A DNA stretch of 13,405 bases from Flavobacteriales bacterium (GCA_947458985.1 CANHBA010000050.1:1-13405); one strand, 5' to 3'. Shown: positions 1-7,868, numbered from the stretch's first letter. Translations and numbers: made by a program. The notes: generated by a model not told the origin, from the letters alone.

Positions 1-444
1 GGTGGTCAGGGTAATTCCATTGCTTGCTGGATCTACGATGTTGTCAATGGCGCCGGTCCAGCAACAGCGTTGGTAAGAAACATAATAGCCTTGGACGCTG
101 AAAGGTAAGGTAACGGTGTCGACGTAAATGGCACGCTCTACACAGATATCGTTTGGAACAGTTACGCAAGGGTCATCATAAACAATTGGTAAAATATTTT
201 GTGAAAAAGGTGGGATATAACGCGTTGTATAGATGCTTCCGTCAGCTAAGAAAATAGTGTAGTTTAAAGGGTTGTCAAAGCCAGTAGCAGAGTTGCAATC
301 GCGGTAAATTTCAATGGTGATTTTGTATTGATTGTTACCTAAAGAATCATAATAGATTTCACCTCCGATAATGTGGCTCGCCCAGCTGTTGAAGCTGAAT
401 AGAAATCCGATTAAAAAGGCAATTAGTGTAGTTGTGAGACGCAT
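1..444 (-). CDS. Secreted SHIIGGEIYY-type surface protein, N-terminal part (partial)
   Basis: This is the first 148 codons of a minus-strand gene whose 3' end lies beyond the left edge; the frame is open from the ATG at 444-442 to base 1. The product starts with a classical signal peptide (basic MR, hydrophobic core, predicted cleavage after residue 22, ...NSWA). The mature protein would begin SHIIGGEIYY, an N-terminus I know from large secreted Bacteroidota proteins that often carry PKD-like repeats and a C-terminal type IX secretion or gliding-associated domain. The mature part is beta-rich and has several cysteines (for example RDCN near residue 49 and a CC pair near 127), consistent with an exported disulfide-containing domain. 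The C-terminal sorting domain cannot be seen. The gene diverges from the sensor kinase gene. I found no good TAnnTTTG element directly upstream. Export and family are well supported; the exact role is unknown. Confidence 0.85.
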   Translation of the reverse strand, partial: MRLTTTLIAFLIGFLFSFNSWASHIIGGEIYYDSLGNNQYKITIEIYRDCNSATGFDNPLNYTIFLADGSIYTTRYIPPFSQNILPIVYDDPCVTVPNDICVERAIYVDTVTLPFSVQGYYVSYQRCCWTGAIDNIVDPASNGITLTT

Positions 445-472
445 GCGTATGAATTTTGTATATTCGTTGTTG

Positions 473-2632
473 ATGTCAAAGGTAAGCTTGTTTTTTCTAA
501 TAGTAAGTGTCTTTTTGGGTTTGCAGCTAAATGCGCAGTCCGAAAAACAGTTGCGTCAAGACCTACAAAGCACAAAAAACAAGACGTCACAGCTACAAAT
601 TAGGTTGCATCTCATCGATGTTATTTATGAACGCAACCGCAATGAGTGGCAAAAAGAGGTTCAATTATTAGTTGATCAAAGGAAAGCGTATTTGGGTGTT
701 GAAAATCAAGCCCTTATTTCTCTTGTCGAAGCTGAACGCGCGCGTTATCTTGGTAACAATATTCACTTAAGTAAGATTTTTAGTCAAAAATTAGCGCAAC
801 ATTCCTTCAAAGATCCTAGTGCAGTTTGGCGAAAGCAACTTTTAGGTTGTGCGATTACAAAATCAAAAGAGTATCATTATCGCTCGCTTATCGCCAAGGC
901 TAACCGCGTTTTGAAGCACCGCGAACAAACAGCACTTTATCTTCAGATTGCAAAGAATTTTACCGCGACCTTTCAAAAAGATTCGGCCGTCTGGGCTAGT
1001 AACATGGCCCTGCAGCATGCCAAACGCGCCGATAAAAAATGGGTCCTCATCGACGCCATGCAGCAGCAAGCAGAAGTGTATTGGCAGTTTAACCTTTTCG
1101 AACAAGCTGTTCAAAGATCTATTAACTCCTTGCAACTTGCCGAAGAAGCGCAGTTAGATCATTTCAAATTAAGTCCGCTTTTACTCATTGCAAGTATTTC
1201 CATTGATGTCAAGAATTATAACCAAGCATACACTTATTTGAAGCTTGCCCAAGACCTCGCAAAAGTGAATAAAGACAATAGAGGTCAGGCATATACCAAT
1301 TATTTACTAGGGCGCTATTATTTAGGTAGTAATTTACCTTTGAAAGCCAGTGCAATGGCAGGACTGGCCTATCGTTTCTTTGAAGATGTCGGCAATCAAC
1401 GTTATCAAAACAGAGCGAGGTTACTCATGATTTCCGCTCTGCAACTGACTGGAGGAAGGGTAGATCTTCCTTTTGCCAGTTTGTTGGCGAAGACTGACGC
1501 TTCAACAGATGCACTTTTTGCCTCAGAATTGTATTTTGAATACGGTCAGTACCTCATGGGTTTGAATCAATATCGCGCAGCAAAATCTGCATTTGAATCT
1601 GGCCTAAACAGCCTACCTTCTGAAGCGTTGATCCGCCCAAAAATTGCCAATACGTATCGTGCTTTAGCTGAAATTGCAAGGAAAACAGGTCAACTCGCAC
1701 AGGCTTACCAGTACCAGCAGCAATACAGCAATTGGCTTGAAAACAGCCCAGTTTGGCGCAGTGCAGCACGCATTGAAGAAATGGCAGCTGCCAACCTGCG
1801 TGAGGAACGCGAACGTCTCATCGTTAATCAGCAAGCCTCTATCGAACGGGCTCAAAAGGAACGAGAAATCGTAGAGCTCCAACGCGACCGTCAATTGTTT
1901 ATTTCGATCATTTTTATTGTGGCGATCATATTTGGTGTTGTCATTTACGTCCTCCGGATGCAGCAAATCAAAACCAAACAAGAGCAAAGAGAGGCCGAGT
2001 TGTCTCAAACTTTATTGCGTACTCAAATGAACCCTCATTTTGTATTCAATGCAATGTCGGTAATTCAGAGCTATATCTATGAAAATGACCCAGCGAAGTC
2101 TTCTCAATTCTTAGTCAATTTTTCGCGCTTGATGCGCTTGATCCTCGAGAACTCTCCCAAAGAGTTTATTCCAATTGAGTTAGAGCGCGAAATCCTCGAT
2201 AAATATCTTACAGCTCAAAAAATGCGCTTTGAGAATCGTTTTGAATACGAGCTAACGGTTAGCGATGATTTACTCTTTAATAAGGCCATGGTGTCACCAA
2301 TGATTACTCAGCCATTTATTGAAAACGCCATCGAGCATGGGCAATTGCACACCGTTAAAGACGGAAAAATCACCGTTTCTATGCACGCGCAAGAGGGTCA
2401 ACTTCTTATCGAAATTCAGGATAACGGGGTAGGTAGAAAAAAATCTGCTCAAACCAAGAAATTGAAATCACATAAAAGTATGGCCATTGATATTACAAGC
2501 GAACGCATCGCTATTCTAAATAAAAAGTATAAATTTAATGGCAGCTTGACAATCAATGATTTAGACCCTGGTAACCAAACAGGAACTGCTGTAACTCTTG
2601 TCTTGCCCCTAAAGTACGAAACCGAACAATAA
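473..2632 (+). CDS. LytS-type sensor histidine kinase with periplasmic TPR repeats
   Basis: The 719-residue product is a membrane sensor kinase that would phosphorylate the response regulator encoded 13 bases downstream. From the N-terminus it has a signal peptide (residues 1 to about 21, ending LNA-QS), a long helical region with TPR-like repeats (about 100-430), a charged coiled coil, one transmembrane helix (about 475-496) and a cytoplasmic kinase core. The core is of the His_kinase (LytS/YehU) class. The phospho-acceptor is H522 in QMNPHFVFNAM, the N-box is PFIENAIEHG (N618) and the G-box is DNGVG (650-654). The TPR part should face the periplasm and sense proteins or ligands there. The frame stays open upstream to an ATG at 371, but that would run through the divergent surface-protein gene. 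I chose 473 because it gives a clean signal peptide; 449 is also possible. The family call is firm; the signal is unknown. Confidence 0.9.
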   Translation: MSKVSLFFLIVSVFLGLQLNAQSEKQLRQDLQSTKNKTSQLQIRLHLIDVIYERNRNEWQKEVQLLVDQRKAYLGVENQALISLVEAERARYLGNNIHLSKIFSQKLAQHSFKDPSAVWRKQLLGCAITKSKEYHYRSLIAKANRVLKHREQTALYLQIAKNFTATFQKDSAVWASNMALQHAKRADKKWVLIDAMQQQAEVYWQFNLFEQAVQRSINSLQLAEEAQLDHFKLSPLLLIASISIDVKNYNQAYTYLKLAQDLAKVNKDNRGQAYTNYLLGRYYLGSNLPLKASAMAGLAYRFFEDVGNQRYQNRARLLMISALQLTGGRVDLPFASLLAKTDASTDALFASELYFEYGQYLMGLNQYRAAKSAFESGLNSLPSEALIRPKIANTYRALAEIARKTGQLAQAYQYQQQYSNWLENSPVWRSAARIEEMAAANLREERERLIVNQQASIERAQKEREIVELQRDRQLFISIIFIVAIIFGVVIYVLRMQQIKTKQEQREAELSQTLLRTQMNPHFVFNAMSVIQSYIYENDPAKSSQFLVNFSRLMRLILENSPKEFIPIELEREILDKYLTAQKMRFENRFEYELTVSDDLLFNKAMVSPMITQPFIENAIEHGQLHTVKDGKITVSMHAQEGQLLIEIQDNGVGRKKSAQTKKLKSHKSMAIDITSERIAILNKKYKFNGSLTINDLDPGNQTGTAVTLVLPLKYETEQ

Positions 2633-2645
2633 AACTAAAAGTGCC

Positions 2646-3392
2646 ATGAGTCGAAAAGTACTGATCATCGATGATGAAAAACCTACCAGAACCTTCATTC
2701 GCAAAATGTTGGAGTCCTTTGATTTAAATCTAAGTGTTTATATGGACGGCGAAAATGTGGCGTCTGGGATAGAAGCCATTGAAGATATTCAGCCCGACAT
2801 CGTTTTGCTGGACATTCAAATGCCTGATGGCAATGGGTTTGATGTATTGAAAAATGTCAAGTTCAAGCAATTTGAAGTGATCTTTATTACGGCGTTTCAA
2901 GAATTTGCGGTTCAGGCCATTAAGTTCTCAGCCTTAGATTATATCCTCAAGCCAATTGATGCAGAAGAACTCCACACTGCAATGACCAACGCTTTACAAG
3001 TTGTTGAGCACAAAAAAGACGACACGCAGTTTCAGGCCTTACAACACAATGTTCAGCCTCAACACAAACGCAAGTTGGTACTCAAAACCCAAGAAAGCAT
3101 ATTTGTCATTGAAATTGACGATATCGTGCATTGCGAGGCAGATAAGAACTATACGTTTTTTTACCTCAATGATGGTAAGAAAATCTTGGTGTCTAAAACA
3201 TTAAAAGACTACGATACCATGCTCTCTGGCTTTTCTTTTTTCAGGGTGCACCAGTCGCATTTGATCAATCTCAATTATGTTGAGCGCTATGACAAGCACG
3301 ACGGCGGTTCCGTCATTTTAAAGGACGGATCTTCTATACCGCTTTCACCGGCCAAAAAAGAGCAGTTCTTTAAAAGTCTAGATCTGCTTTAA
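2646..3392 (+). CDS. LytTR-family response regulator
   Basis: This 248-residue two-component response regulator is the likely partner of the kinase just upstream, with which it forms an operon (13-base gap). Residues 1 to about 120 are a receiver domain: acidic pocket D9, D10, E11; phospho-acceptor D56 in LLDIQMP; switch residue T82; conserved K102 in LKPID. After a linker, residues about 143-245 form a LytTR DNA-binding domain, recognisable from the FVIEIDDIVHCEAD and FFRVHQSHLINL patterns. LytTR proteins bind direct repeats upstream of target genes, in Bacteroidota often genes for the cell envelope, adhesion or extracellular products. The target is not shown by the sequence, though the divergent surface-protein gene is a reasonable candidate. 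The 3' end lies only 8 bases from the stop of the convergent PLP-enzyme gene, and I see no clear terminator between them. Confidence 0.94.
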   Translation: MSRKVLIIDDEKPTRTFIRKMLESFDLNLSVYMDGENVASGIEAIEDIQPDIVLLDIQMPDGNGFDVLKNVKFKQFEVIFITAFQEFAVQAIKFSALDYILKPIDAEELHTAMTNALQVVEHKKDDTQFQALQHNVQPQHKRKLVLKTQESIFVIEIDDIVHCEADKNYTFFYLNDGKKILVSKTLKDYDTMLSGFSFFRVHQSHLINLNYVERYDKHDGGSVILKDGSSIPLSPAKKEQFFKSLDLL

Positions 3393-3400
3393 AGCTAAGT

Positions 3401-4540
3401 TTAAGATAACGCTTGCTGGAGGTCAGCAATTAGGTCTTCGGCGTCTTCCACGCCAACACTGAGTCTGATTAATGAATCTACCACTCCGCTTTTTTCGCGT
3501 ACTTCTTTTGGAATAGAAGCGTGTGTCATGGTGGCGGGGTGCCCAATAAGTGATTCAACACCACCTAAAGATTCGGCAAGTGCAAATATGTCTACTTTCT
3601 TCACTAAGTTGAGTGCGTCTTCTAATTGATTTCCTTTGAGTGTAAAAGAGATCATGCCGCCAAAGCCACGCATTTGTGCTTTCGCCACGTGGTGATTTGG
3701 ATGCGTCTCAAAACCAGGCCAATAAACTTTGTCAACGGCAGGGTGTGTCACTAAAAAATGTGCGATCTTTTCACCGTTCTCACAATGGCGTTGCATGCGC
3801 AGGTGTAATGTTTTGATACCGCGCAAAACCAAGAAAGAATCCATCGGGGCCGTTACTGCTCCAGATGAGTTTTGAATGCGGTACATTTCGTTGGCTAAAG
3901 CGTCGTCGTTGCATACTAATGCACCCATGACAACATCGGAATGCCCACCTAAATATTTAGTGACCGAATGCATGACCATATCGGCACCGAGGTCCAGTGG
4001 GTTTTGCAAATAAGGCGTAGCAAAAGTGTTGTCGACACATAACATGGCATTTGCTTTTTTCGCGATAGCAGCCATTGCTTTGATATCGATGATGTTCATC
4101 ATGGGATTGGTTGGTGTCTCAACCCAAATGAGTTTGGTATTTGCATTCACTAAAGCTTCAACAGCTGAAGGGTCTTGCATGTCTACGAAATGAAAAATCA
4201 GGCCGTATTTCGCAAAAATGGTATTAAAAATGCGGTAGGATCCGCCGTAGAGGTCGTTGGTAGAGATGATTTCGTCACCCGGATTGAGCATTTTGATGAC
4301 ACAATCTATGGCTGCCAAGCCAGATCCAAAACATGCACCATGCTTGCCGTTTTCAATGGCGGCGATGTTTTTTTCGAGCGCATGACGCGTTGGGTTTTGT
4401 GTACGCGAATATTCGTAGCCTTTGTGGTTGCCGACGCCTTCTTGAACGTAGGTAGAAGTTTGGTAGATCGGCGTCATGATAGCTCCTGTTGCAGGATCAG
4501 GGTGTACGCCCGCATGGATGGCTTTGGTGGCAAATTTCAT
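3401..4540 (-). CDS. metB: Cystathionine gamma-synthase / trans-sulfuration PLP enzyme
   Basis: The 379-residue product is a cytoplasmic PLP enzyme of the Cys/Met metabolism family, acting in interconversion of cysteine, homocysteine and methionine. Diagnostic stretches are YEYSRTQNPTR near the N-terminus (phosphate and subunit contacts), the SGLAAID and DLYGGSYR motifs, D in VDNTFATPYLQ (PLP ring nitrogen), and the PLP-lysine K195 in HSVTKYLGGHSD. The C-terminus has LGGVESLIGHPATMTHAS and an arginine in LIRLSVGVED that would bind the substrate carboxylate. Length is normal. I start at the ATG at 4540. A TTG start at 4561 would add seven residues, but it lies inside a TAATTTTG promoter element and is unlikely. 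Synthase, gamma-lyase and related activities cannot be separated by eye, so the symbol metB is provisional. The gene lies 36 bases downstream of the alkyltransferase-like gene. Confidence 0.88.
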   Translation of the reverse strand: MKFATKAIHAGVHPDPATGAIMTPIYQTSTYVQEGVGNHKGYEYSRTQNPTRHALEKNIAAIENGKHGACFGSGLAAIDCVIKMLNPGDEIISTNDLYGGSYRIFNTIFAKYGLIFHFVDMQDPSAVEALVNANTKLIWVETPTNPMMNIIDIKAMAAIAKKANAMLCVDNTFATPYLQNPLDLGADMVMHSVTKYLGGHSDVVMGALVCNDDALANEMYRIQNSSGAVTAPMDSFLVLRGIKTLHLRMQRHCENGEKIAHFLVTHPAVDKVYWPGFETHPNHHVAKAQMRGFGGMISFTLKGNQLEDALNLVKKVDIFALAESLGGVESLIGHPATMTHASIPKEVREKSGVVDSLIRLSVGVEDAEDLIADLQQALS

Positions 4541-4558
4541 AGTCAAAAATTGTTTGGA

Positions 4559-4566
4559 CAAAATTA
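4559..4566 (-). promoter_or_regulatory. Promoter -7 element for the cystathionine synthase gene
   Basis: On the minus strand this reads TAATTTTG, an exact match to the Bacteroidota -7 consensus TAnnTTTG. Transcription would begin about 7 bases further on, leaving a leader of roughly 12 bases before the ATG at 4540. A matching TTTG in the -33 region is not clear (closest is TTAG). The site supports independent transcription and argues against the upstream TTG start. Confidence 0.5.
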
Positions 4567-4576
4567 ATAGAATCCT

Positions 4577-4915
4577 TTAAGGCAGACCTAATTCTTGAGA
4601 GGGATCCCAAAAAACTTTTTCAAAGTCTTGAATTTGATTTTGTACTACATCGATTCCTTCCTCCTGTAAGCGCAGCTCCATCTGATTGGGTCCGTCGAAA
4701 TGATGTTTGCCACTCAATAAGCCAATTCTATTGACCACCCGATGCGCTGGAACATCAGTCAATGCATGGCTGGCATTCATGGCCCAGCCCACCATGCGCG
4801 CTCCTTGTTTGGCACCCAAATAATTGGCGATGGCTCCGTAGCTCGTCACCCTCCCTTTTGGAATGAGACGAACAACGTCGTAAACATCTTGAAAAAATTC
4901 TTTGTTTTTGAGCAC
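4577..4915 (-). CDS. Alkyltransferase-like protein (MGMT fold, no active-site cysteine)
   Basis: This small protein (about 112 residues) has the DNA-binding domain of O6-alkylguanine-DNA alkyltransferases: VVRLIPKGRVTSYGAIA (helix-turn-helix entry), the arginine-finger region GARMVGWAMNAS, and a GLLSGKHHF segment. The catalytic PCHRV motif reads PAHRV (A57), so it cannot accept an alkyl group. By analogy with YbaZ and Atl1, where the position is Trp, it would bind O6-alkylguanine lesions and hand them to nucleotide excision repair. No N-terminal transferase domain is present. There is no in-frame ATG at the beginning. I chose GTG at 4915, which gives VLKNKEFFQDVY as expected for the family. 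A GTG at 4945 would add ten unconserved residues and begins inside the hppA terminator. A TATATTTG promoter element lies just upstream. Confidence 0.82.
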   Translation of the reverse strand: MLKNKEFFQDVYDVVRLIPKGRVTSYGAIANYLGAKQGARMVGWAMNASHALTDVPAHRVVNRIGLLSGKHHFDGPNQMELRLQEEGIDVVQNQIQDFEKVFWDPSQELGLP

Positions 4916-4918
4916 GCA

Positions 4919-4926
4919 CAAATATA
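4919..4926 (-). promoter_or_regulatory. Promoter -7 element for the alkyltransferase-like gene
   Basis: On the minus strand this reads TATATTTG, an exact TAnnTTTG match lying only 3 bases from the chosen GTG start. With a usual -7 spacing, transcription would begin at or within the start codon, so the mRNA would be leaderless or the real start slightly further in. No clear -33 TTTG is seen; that area is occupied by the hppA terminator. Confidence 0.45.
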
Positions 4927-4930
4927 CAGA

Positions 4931-4963
4931 AAACAAAAAAGCCACCTTTTTGAGGTGGCTTTT
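4931..4963 (-). terminator. Rho-independent terminator after hppA
   Basis: An 11-bp perfect stem, AAAAGCCACCT (4937-4947) with AGGTGGCTTTT (4953-4963), encloses a 5-base loop. Read on the minus strand it is followed by a run of T (TTTTTTGTTTT). It begins about 22 bases after the hppA stop codon and separates that gene from the alkyltransferase-like gene. Confidence 0.88.
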
Positions 4964-4985
4964 GCAAAATAGGTAAAGCTTTTAC

Positions 4986-7442
4986 TTATTGTTTGTCACA
5001 ACAAGCGGCTTTGTCTTTTGAACATTTATTGGCGTCGCCTAACCATTTGCCGTCTTTGCCGTAGTGAGCCATGCAAATAGCTTTCTCTTCAGCTGAACAA
5101 CCTTTAGCGTCGCACATTTTTGCACATTCGTCTTTGGTCATAGAAGCGCAAGCGCTCATATCGCATTTCATGTCGTTAGACATTGCAGCTCCATGGCAAG
5201 ATGCTTCTTGACCTGAACAAGACATTTCTGTCTTTGCACAACAATCTTTTTCTTTTTTAGCTTCATTACCACTTCCCAAGATGGGAGCAATTACCAAACC
5301 GATCAAACATGTCAATTTAATCAAGATGTTCATCGATGGGCCTGAAGTATCTTTAAATGGATCACCAACGGTGTCACCAGTAACGGCTGCTTTGTGTGCG
5401 TCAGAACCTTTGTAAGTCATTTCTCCGTTGATTTCAACACCAGCTTCGAAAGATTTTTTAGCGTTGTCCCAAGCGCCACCAGCGTTGTTTTGGAAAACTG
5501 CCCAAAGAACACCTGAAACTGTTACGCCAGCCATATAACCACCGAGCATTTCAGCAATCAGTTGGTTGTCGTAGCCAAGTAACATTGGTAAAGTCGCAAT
5601 CAAAATAGGGAAGCCAATTGTAAGTACACCTGGCAACATCATTTCGCGCAATGCAGCTTTGGTAGAGATCTCTACACATTTGCCGTATTCTGGTTTGCCT
5701 GTACCTTCCATAATTCCTGGAATTTCGCGGAACTGACGACGTACTTCGTAAACCATGTCCATAGCGGCTTTTCCAACTGAATTCATAGCCAATGCAGAGA
5801 ATACAACTGGAATCATGCCACCTACAAACAACATGGCGAGAACTGGTGCTTTAAAGATATTGATGCCGTCGATACCAGTGAAGGTAACGTAAGCAGCAAA
5901 CAAAGCGAGGGAAGTAAGCGCTGCAGATGCAATCGCAAAACCTTTACCTGTTGCAGCAGTTGTGTTACCAACTGAATCTAGAATGTCTGTGCGTTGACGT
6001 ACTTCTTTAGGAAGTTCACTCATTTCAGCAATTCCACCTGCGTTGTCAGAGATTGGACCAAATGCGTCGATGGCCAACTGCATAGCTGTAGTTGCCATCA
6101 TGGCAGAAGCAGCAAGTGCAACACCGTAGAAACCAGCTAAAGCGTAAGAACCCCAAATAGCCCCTGCAAACAATAATACAGTTGGGAAAGTAGAGATCAT
6201 ACCAGTAGCTAAACCAGCAATTACGTTTGTACCTGCACCTGTAGCAGATTTTTGAACAATTTTCAAGACTGGTTTAGTACCCAATCCTGTGTAATATTCA
6301 GTAACTGATGAAATAACGCCACCAACAACCAAACCAACGATTGTTGCGAAGAATACACGCATTGAAGAAATTTCTTGTAGACCTTCGCCAAAGAATTCCA
6401 TGGTCATTTTTGCAGGCAACATCCAGGTTACCAATACATAACATGCGATAGCAGTAAGGGCAATAGAAACCCAGTTACCTAAGTTTAAAGCGCCTTGAAC
6501 TTGTTTTTCTTTTGCATCGTTGCTTGTAATGCGCACAAGCATTGTGCCGATGATAGAGAATAAAATACCGAAACCAGCAATGGCCATTGGCAATAAAATT
6601 GGGCCGATTCCACCGAATCCTTCTTTCACGATGTCACCACCCATGTCGTTGATCACGTAGTTACCAAGTACCATGGCTGCTAAAACTGTCGCTACATAAG
6701 AGCCGAATAAGTCGGCACCCATACCAGCAACGTCACCTACGTTATCACCTACGTTATCGGCAATAGTAGCAGGGTTGCGTGGGTCATCTTCTGGAATTCC
6801 AGCTTCCACTTTACCAACGAGGTCAGCACCTACGTCAGCAGCTTTGGTATAAATACCACCACCAACACGTGCAAACAATGCGATTGATTCAGCACCGAGT
6901 GAAAAACCAGCAAGGGTTTCTAAAACCATAGTCATGTCCTCTGTGTTGGTCCATTTGCCGCCCATGAATAATTGGAAGAAGAAAATGAAGAACGCCGTAA
7001 GACCCAAAACTGCCAATCCGGCAACACCAAGGCCCATTACTGTTCCACCACCGAAAGAAACTTTCAAAGCTTGTGGCAAACTTGTACGTGCAGCTTGTGT
7101 AGTACGTACATTTGTTTTGGTCGCAATTTTCATTCCCATGTTGCCTGCTAATGCAGAGAAAATAGCACCGAAAATAAAGGCGATAATGATTAATAAATGT
7201 GTTTTAACACCTGGAACAAAAGTAATCCCTGCTAAAACAATACTTGAAATAAGCACAAAAACCGCTAGTAAACGGTATTCAGCTTTCAAAAAAGCGAGCG
7301 CGCCTTCGTAGATATAATCTGAAATTTCTTTCATTTTTCCATCGCCTGCGTCTTGCTTCAATACCCATGCTCTCTTCATTGCCATAAATAGCAATCCGAT
7401 AACGGCCATTACAATTGGCACATAAATCATCATTGATTCCAT
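4986..7442 (-). CDS. hppA: Membrane-bound cation-pumping pyrophosphatase with Cys-rich tail
   Basis: The 818-residue integral membrane pyrophosphatase hydrolyses cytoplasmic PPi and pumps H+ or Na+ across the inner membrane. Many hydrophobic helices are visible. The PPi/Mg site includes DVGADLVGKVE (203-213) and the acidic run IADNVGDNVGDVAGMGADLF, with further motifs at DAFGPISDNAGGIAEM and near the end (GDTVGDPFKDTSGPSMNILIKL). GNTTAATGKG (492-501) has Ala and Gly where K+-independent enzymes have Lys and Thr, so it should be K+-dependent. H+ versus Na+ specificity cannot be told by eye. After the last helix a 96-residue hydrophilic tail (723-818) carries 13 cysteines and 7 methionines. Such a tail is not part of the M-PPase catalytic core, which normally ends soon after the last helix. 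The ATG at 7442 lies about 34 bases downstream of a good promoter, and a strong terminator follows the gene. Confidence 0.97.
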   Translation of the reverse strand: MESMMIYVPIVMAVIGLLFMAMKRAWVLKQDAGDGKMKEISDYIYEGALAFLKAEYRLLAVFVLISSIVLAGITFVPGVKTHLLIIIAFIFGAIFSALAGNMGMKIATKTNVRTTQAARTSLPQALKVSFGGGTVMGLGVAGLAVLGLTAFFIFFFQLFMGGKWTNTEDMTMVLETLAGFSLGAESIALFARVGGGIYTKAADVGADLVGKVEAGIPEDDPRNPATIADNVGDNVGDVAGMGADLFGSYVATVLAAMVLGNYVINDMGGDIVKEGFGGIGPILLPMAIAGFGILFSIIGTMLVRITSNDAKEKQVQGALNLGNWVSIALTAIACYVLVTWMLPAKMTMEFFGEGLQEISSMRVFFATIVGLVVGGVISSVTEYYTGLGTKPVLKIVQKSATGAGTNVIAGLATGMISTFPTVLLFAGAIWGSYALAGFYGVALAASAMMATTAMQLAIDAFGPISDNAGGIAEMSELPKEVRQRTDILDSVGNTTAATGKGFAIASAALTSLALFAAYVTFTGIDGINIFKAPVLAMLFVGGMIPVVFSALAMNSVGKAAMDMVYEVRRQFREIPGIMEGTGKPEYGKCVEISTKAALREMMLPGVLTIGFPILIATLPMLLGYDNQLIAEMLGGYMAGVTVSGVLWAVFQNNAGGAWDNAKKSFEAGVEINGEMTYKGSDAHKAAVTGDTVGDPFKDTSGPSMNILIKLTCLIGLVIAPILGSGNEAKKEKDCCAKTEMSCSGQEASCHGAAMSNDMKCDMSACASMTKDECAKMCDAKGCSAEEKAICMAHYGKDGKWLGDANKCSKDKAACCDKQ

Positions 7443-7476
7443 ACTGATTTGTTAATTTGATTAAATTTTACGTCGG

Positions 7477-7508
7477 CAAAAGTATAGTTTTCCGCCTAGG
7501 AAAGCAAA
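7477..7508 (-). promoter_or_regulatory. Promoter of hppA
   Basis: On the minus strand a TTTG (7508-7505) is followed after 20 bases by TACTTTTG (7484-7477), matching the Bacteroidota TTTG-N19-TAnnTTTG promoter apart from one base of spacing. Transcription would begin near 7470, giving a leader of about 28 bases before the hppA ATG. Confidence 0.7.
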
Positions 7509-7517
7509 TACGTATAT

Positions 7518-7552
7518 AAAAAAGAAGGGTTACGTTATGCAAGCCTTTTTTT
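7518..7552 (-). terminator. Probable terminator after the thioredoxin gene
   Basis: Starting about 8 bases past the thioredoxin stop, the minus strand has an A-run, an imperfect hairpin (AAGG/CCTT, one mismatch, then TTGC/GTAA with one G-T pair, 5-base loop) and then TTCTTTTTT. The stem is weak, but position and T-run fit a terminator. Confidence 0.45.
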
Positions 7553-7559
7553 AATTTGC

Positions 7560-7856
7560 TTATAAAAACCCGCCAATTTTTTGTTTGAGGGTTGGGAGCG
7601 GGAAGGCACCGCTCTCCCGCCATAGAAGTTTTCCTTCTTTAAAAAGGACAAGGGTAGGCACACCCCTCACCTTGAAACGGTTGGCAAGATCTGGATTTTT
7701 ATCGACATCAATTTTGAGTATCCTGACTTTATCGCCATAGGCTTTCTTCAATTGGTCGAGAACCGGCGACATCATTTTGCAAGGCCCACACCAAGTAGCA
7801 TGAAAGTCAACAAGAGTTGGTGTTGTTGCTTGTATGATATCATTGAATTTTCCCAT
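7560..7856 (-). CDS. trxA: Thioredoxin
   Basis: This single-domain thioredoxin of 98 residues has the active site WCGPC (C23, C26), the preceding LVDFHATW strand, the buried charged residue region KIDVDKNPDLA, and the cis-proline P66 in VRGVPTL. It lacks a signal peptide, so it acts in the cytoplasm as a dithiol reductant for enzymes such as peroxiredoxins; the Bcp peroxiredoxin encoded nearby is a plausible client. It is slightly shorter than the usual 105-110 residues because its N-terminus is trimmed, as in many Bacteroidota thioredoxins. The symbol is used in the family sense; other thioredoxins are probably encoded elsewhere. Its own promoter element lies directly before the ATG. Confidence 0.9.
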   Translation of the reverse strand: MGKFNDIIQATTPTLVDFHATWCGPCKMMSPVLDQLKKAYGDKVRILKIDVDKNPDLANRFKVRGVPTLVLFKEGKLLWRESGAFPLPTLKQKIGGFL

Positions 7857-7860
7857 ATTG

Positions 7861-7868
7861 CAAATTTA
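7861..7868 (-). promoter_or_regulatory. Promoter -7 element abutting the thioredoxin start
   Basis: On the minus strand this reads TAAATTTG, an exact TAnnTTTG match, only 4 bases before the ATG. A TTTG further upstream is 26 bases away, which is too far for a standard -33 element. If the element is used, the transcript starts at or next to the start codon. Confidence 0.45.

Noticed and set aside
371..472. Upstream extension of the kinase reading frame to an ATG at 371.
   Set aside because: It runs antisense through the start of the surface-protein gene and would bury the kinase signal peptide behind a basic stretch; the coding evidence on the minus strand is much stronger.
3386..3395. Palindrome GCTTTAAAGC at the convergent ends of the LytTR and cystathionine synthase genes.
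   Set aside because: With no loop and AT-rich arms it cannot form a useful hairpin, and no T-run follows; probably chance.
4175..4567. A 130-codon open frame on the plus strand opposite the cystathionine synthase gene.
   Set aside because: Composition is that of an antisense shadow with no recognisable domain, and the minus-strand gene is unmistakable.
6934..7311. A 125-codon plus-strand open frame opposite hppA.
   Set aside because: It lies wholly antisense to highly conserved pyrophosphatase sequence and has no family features.
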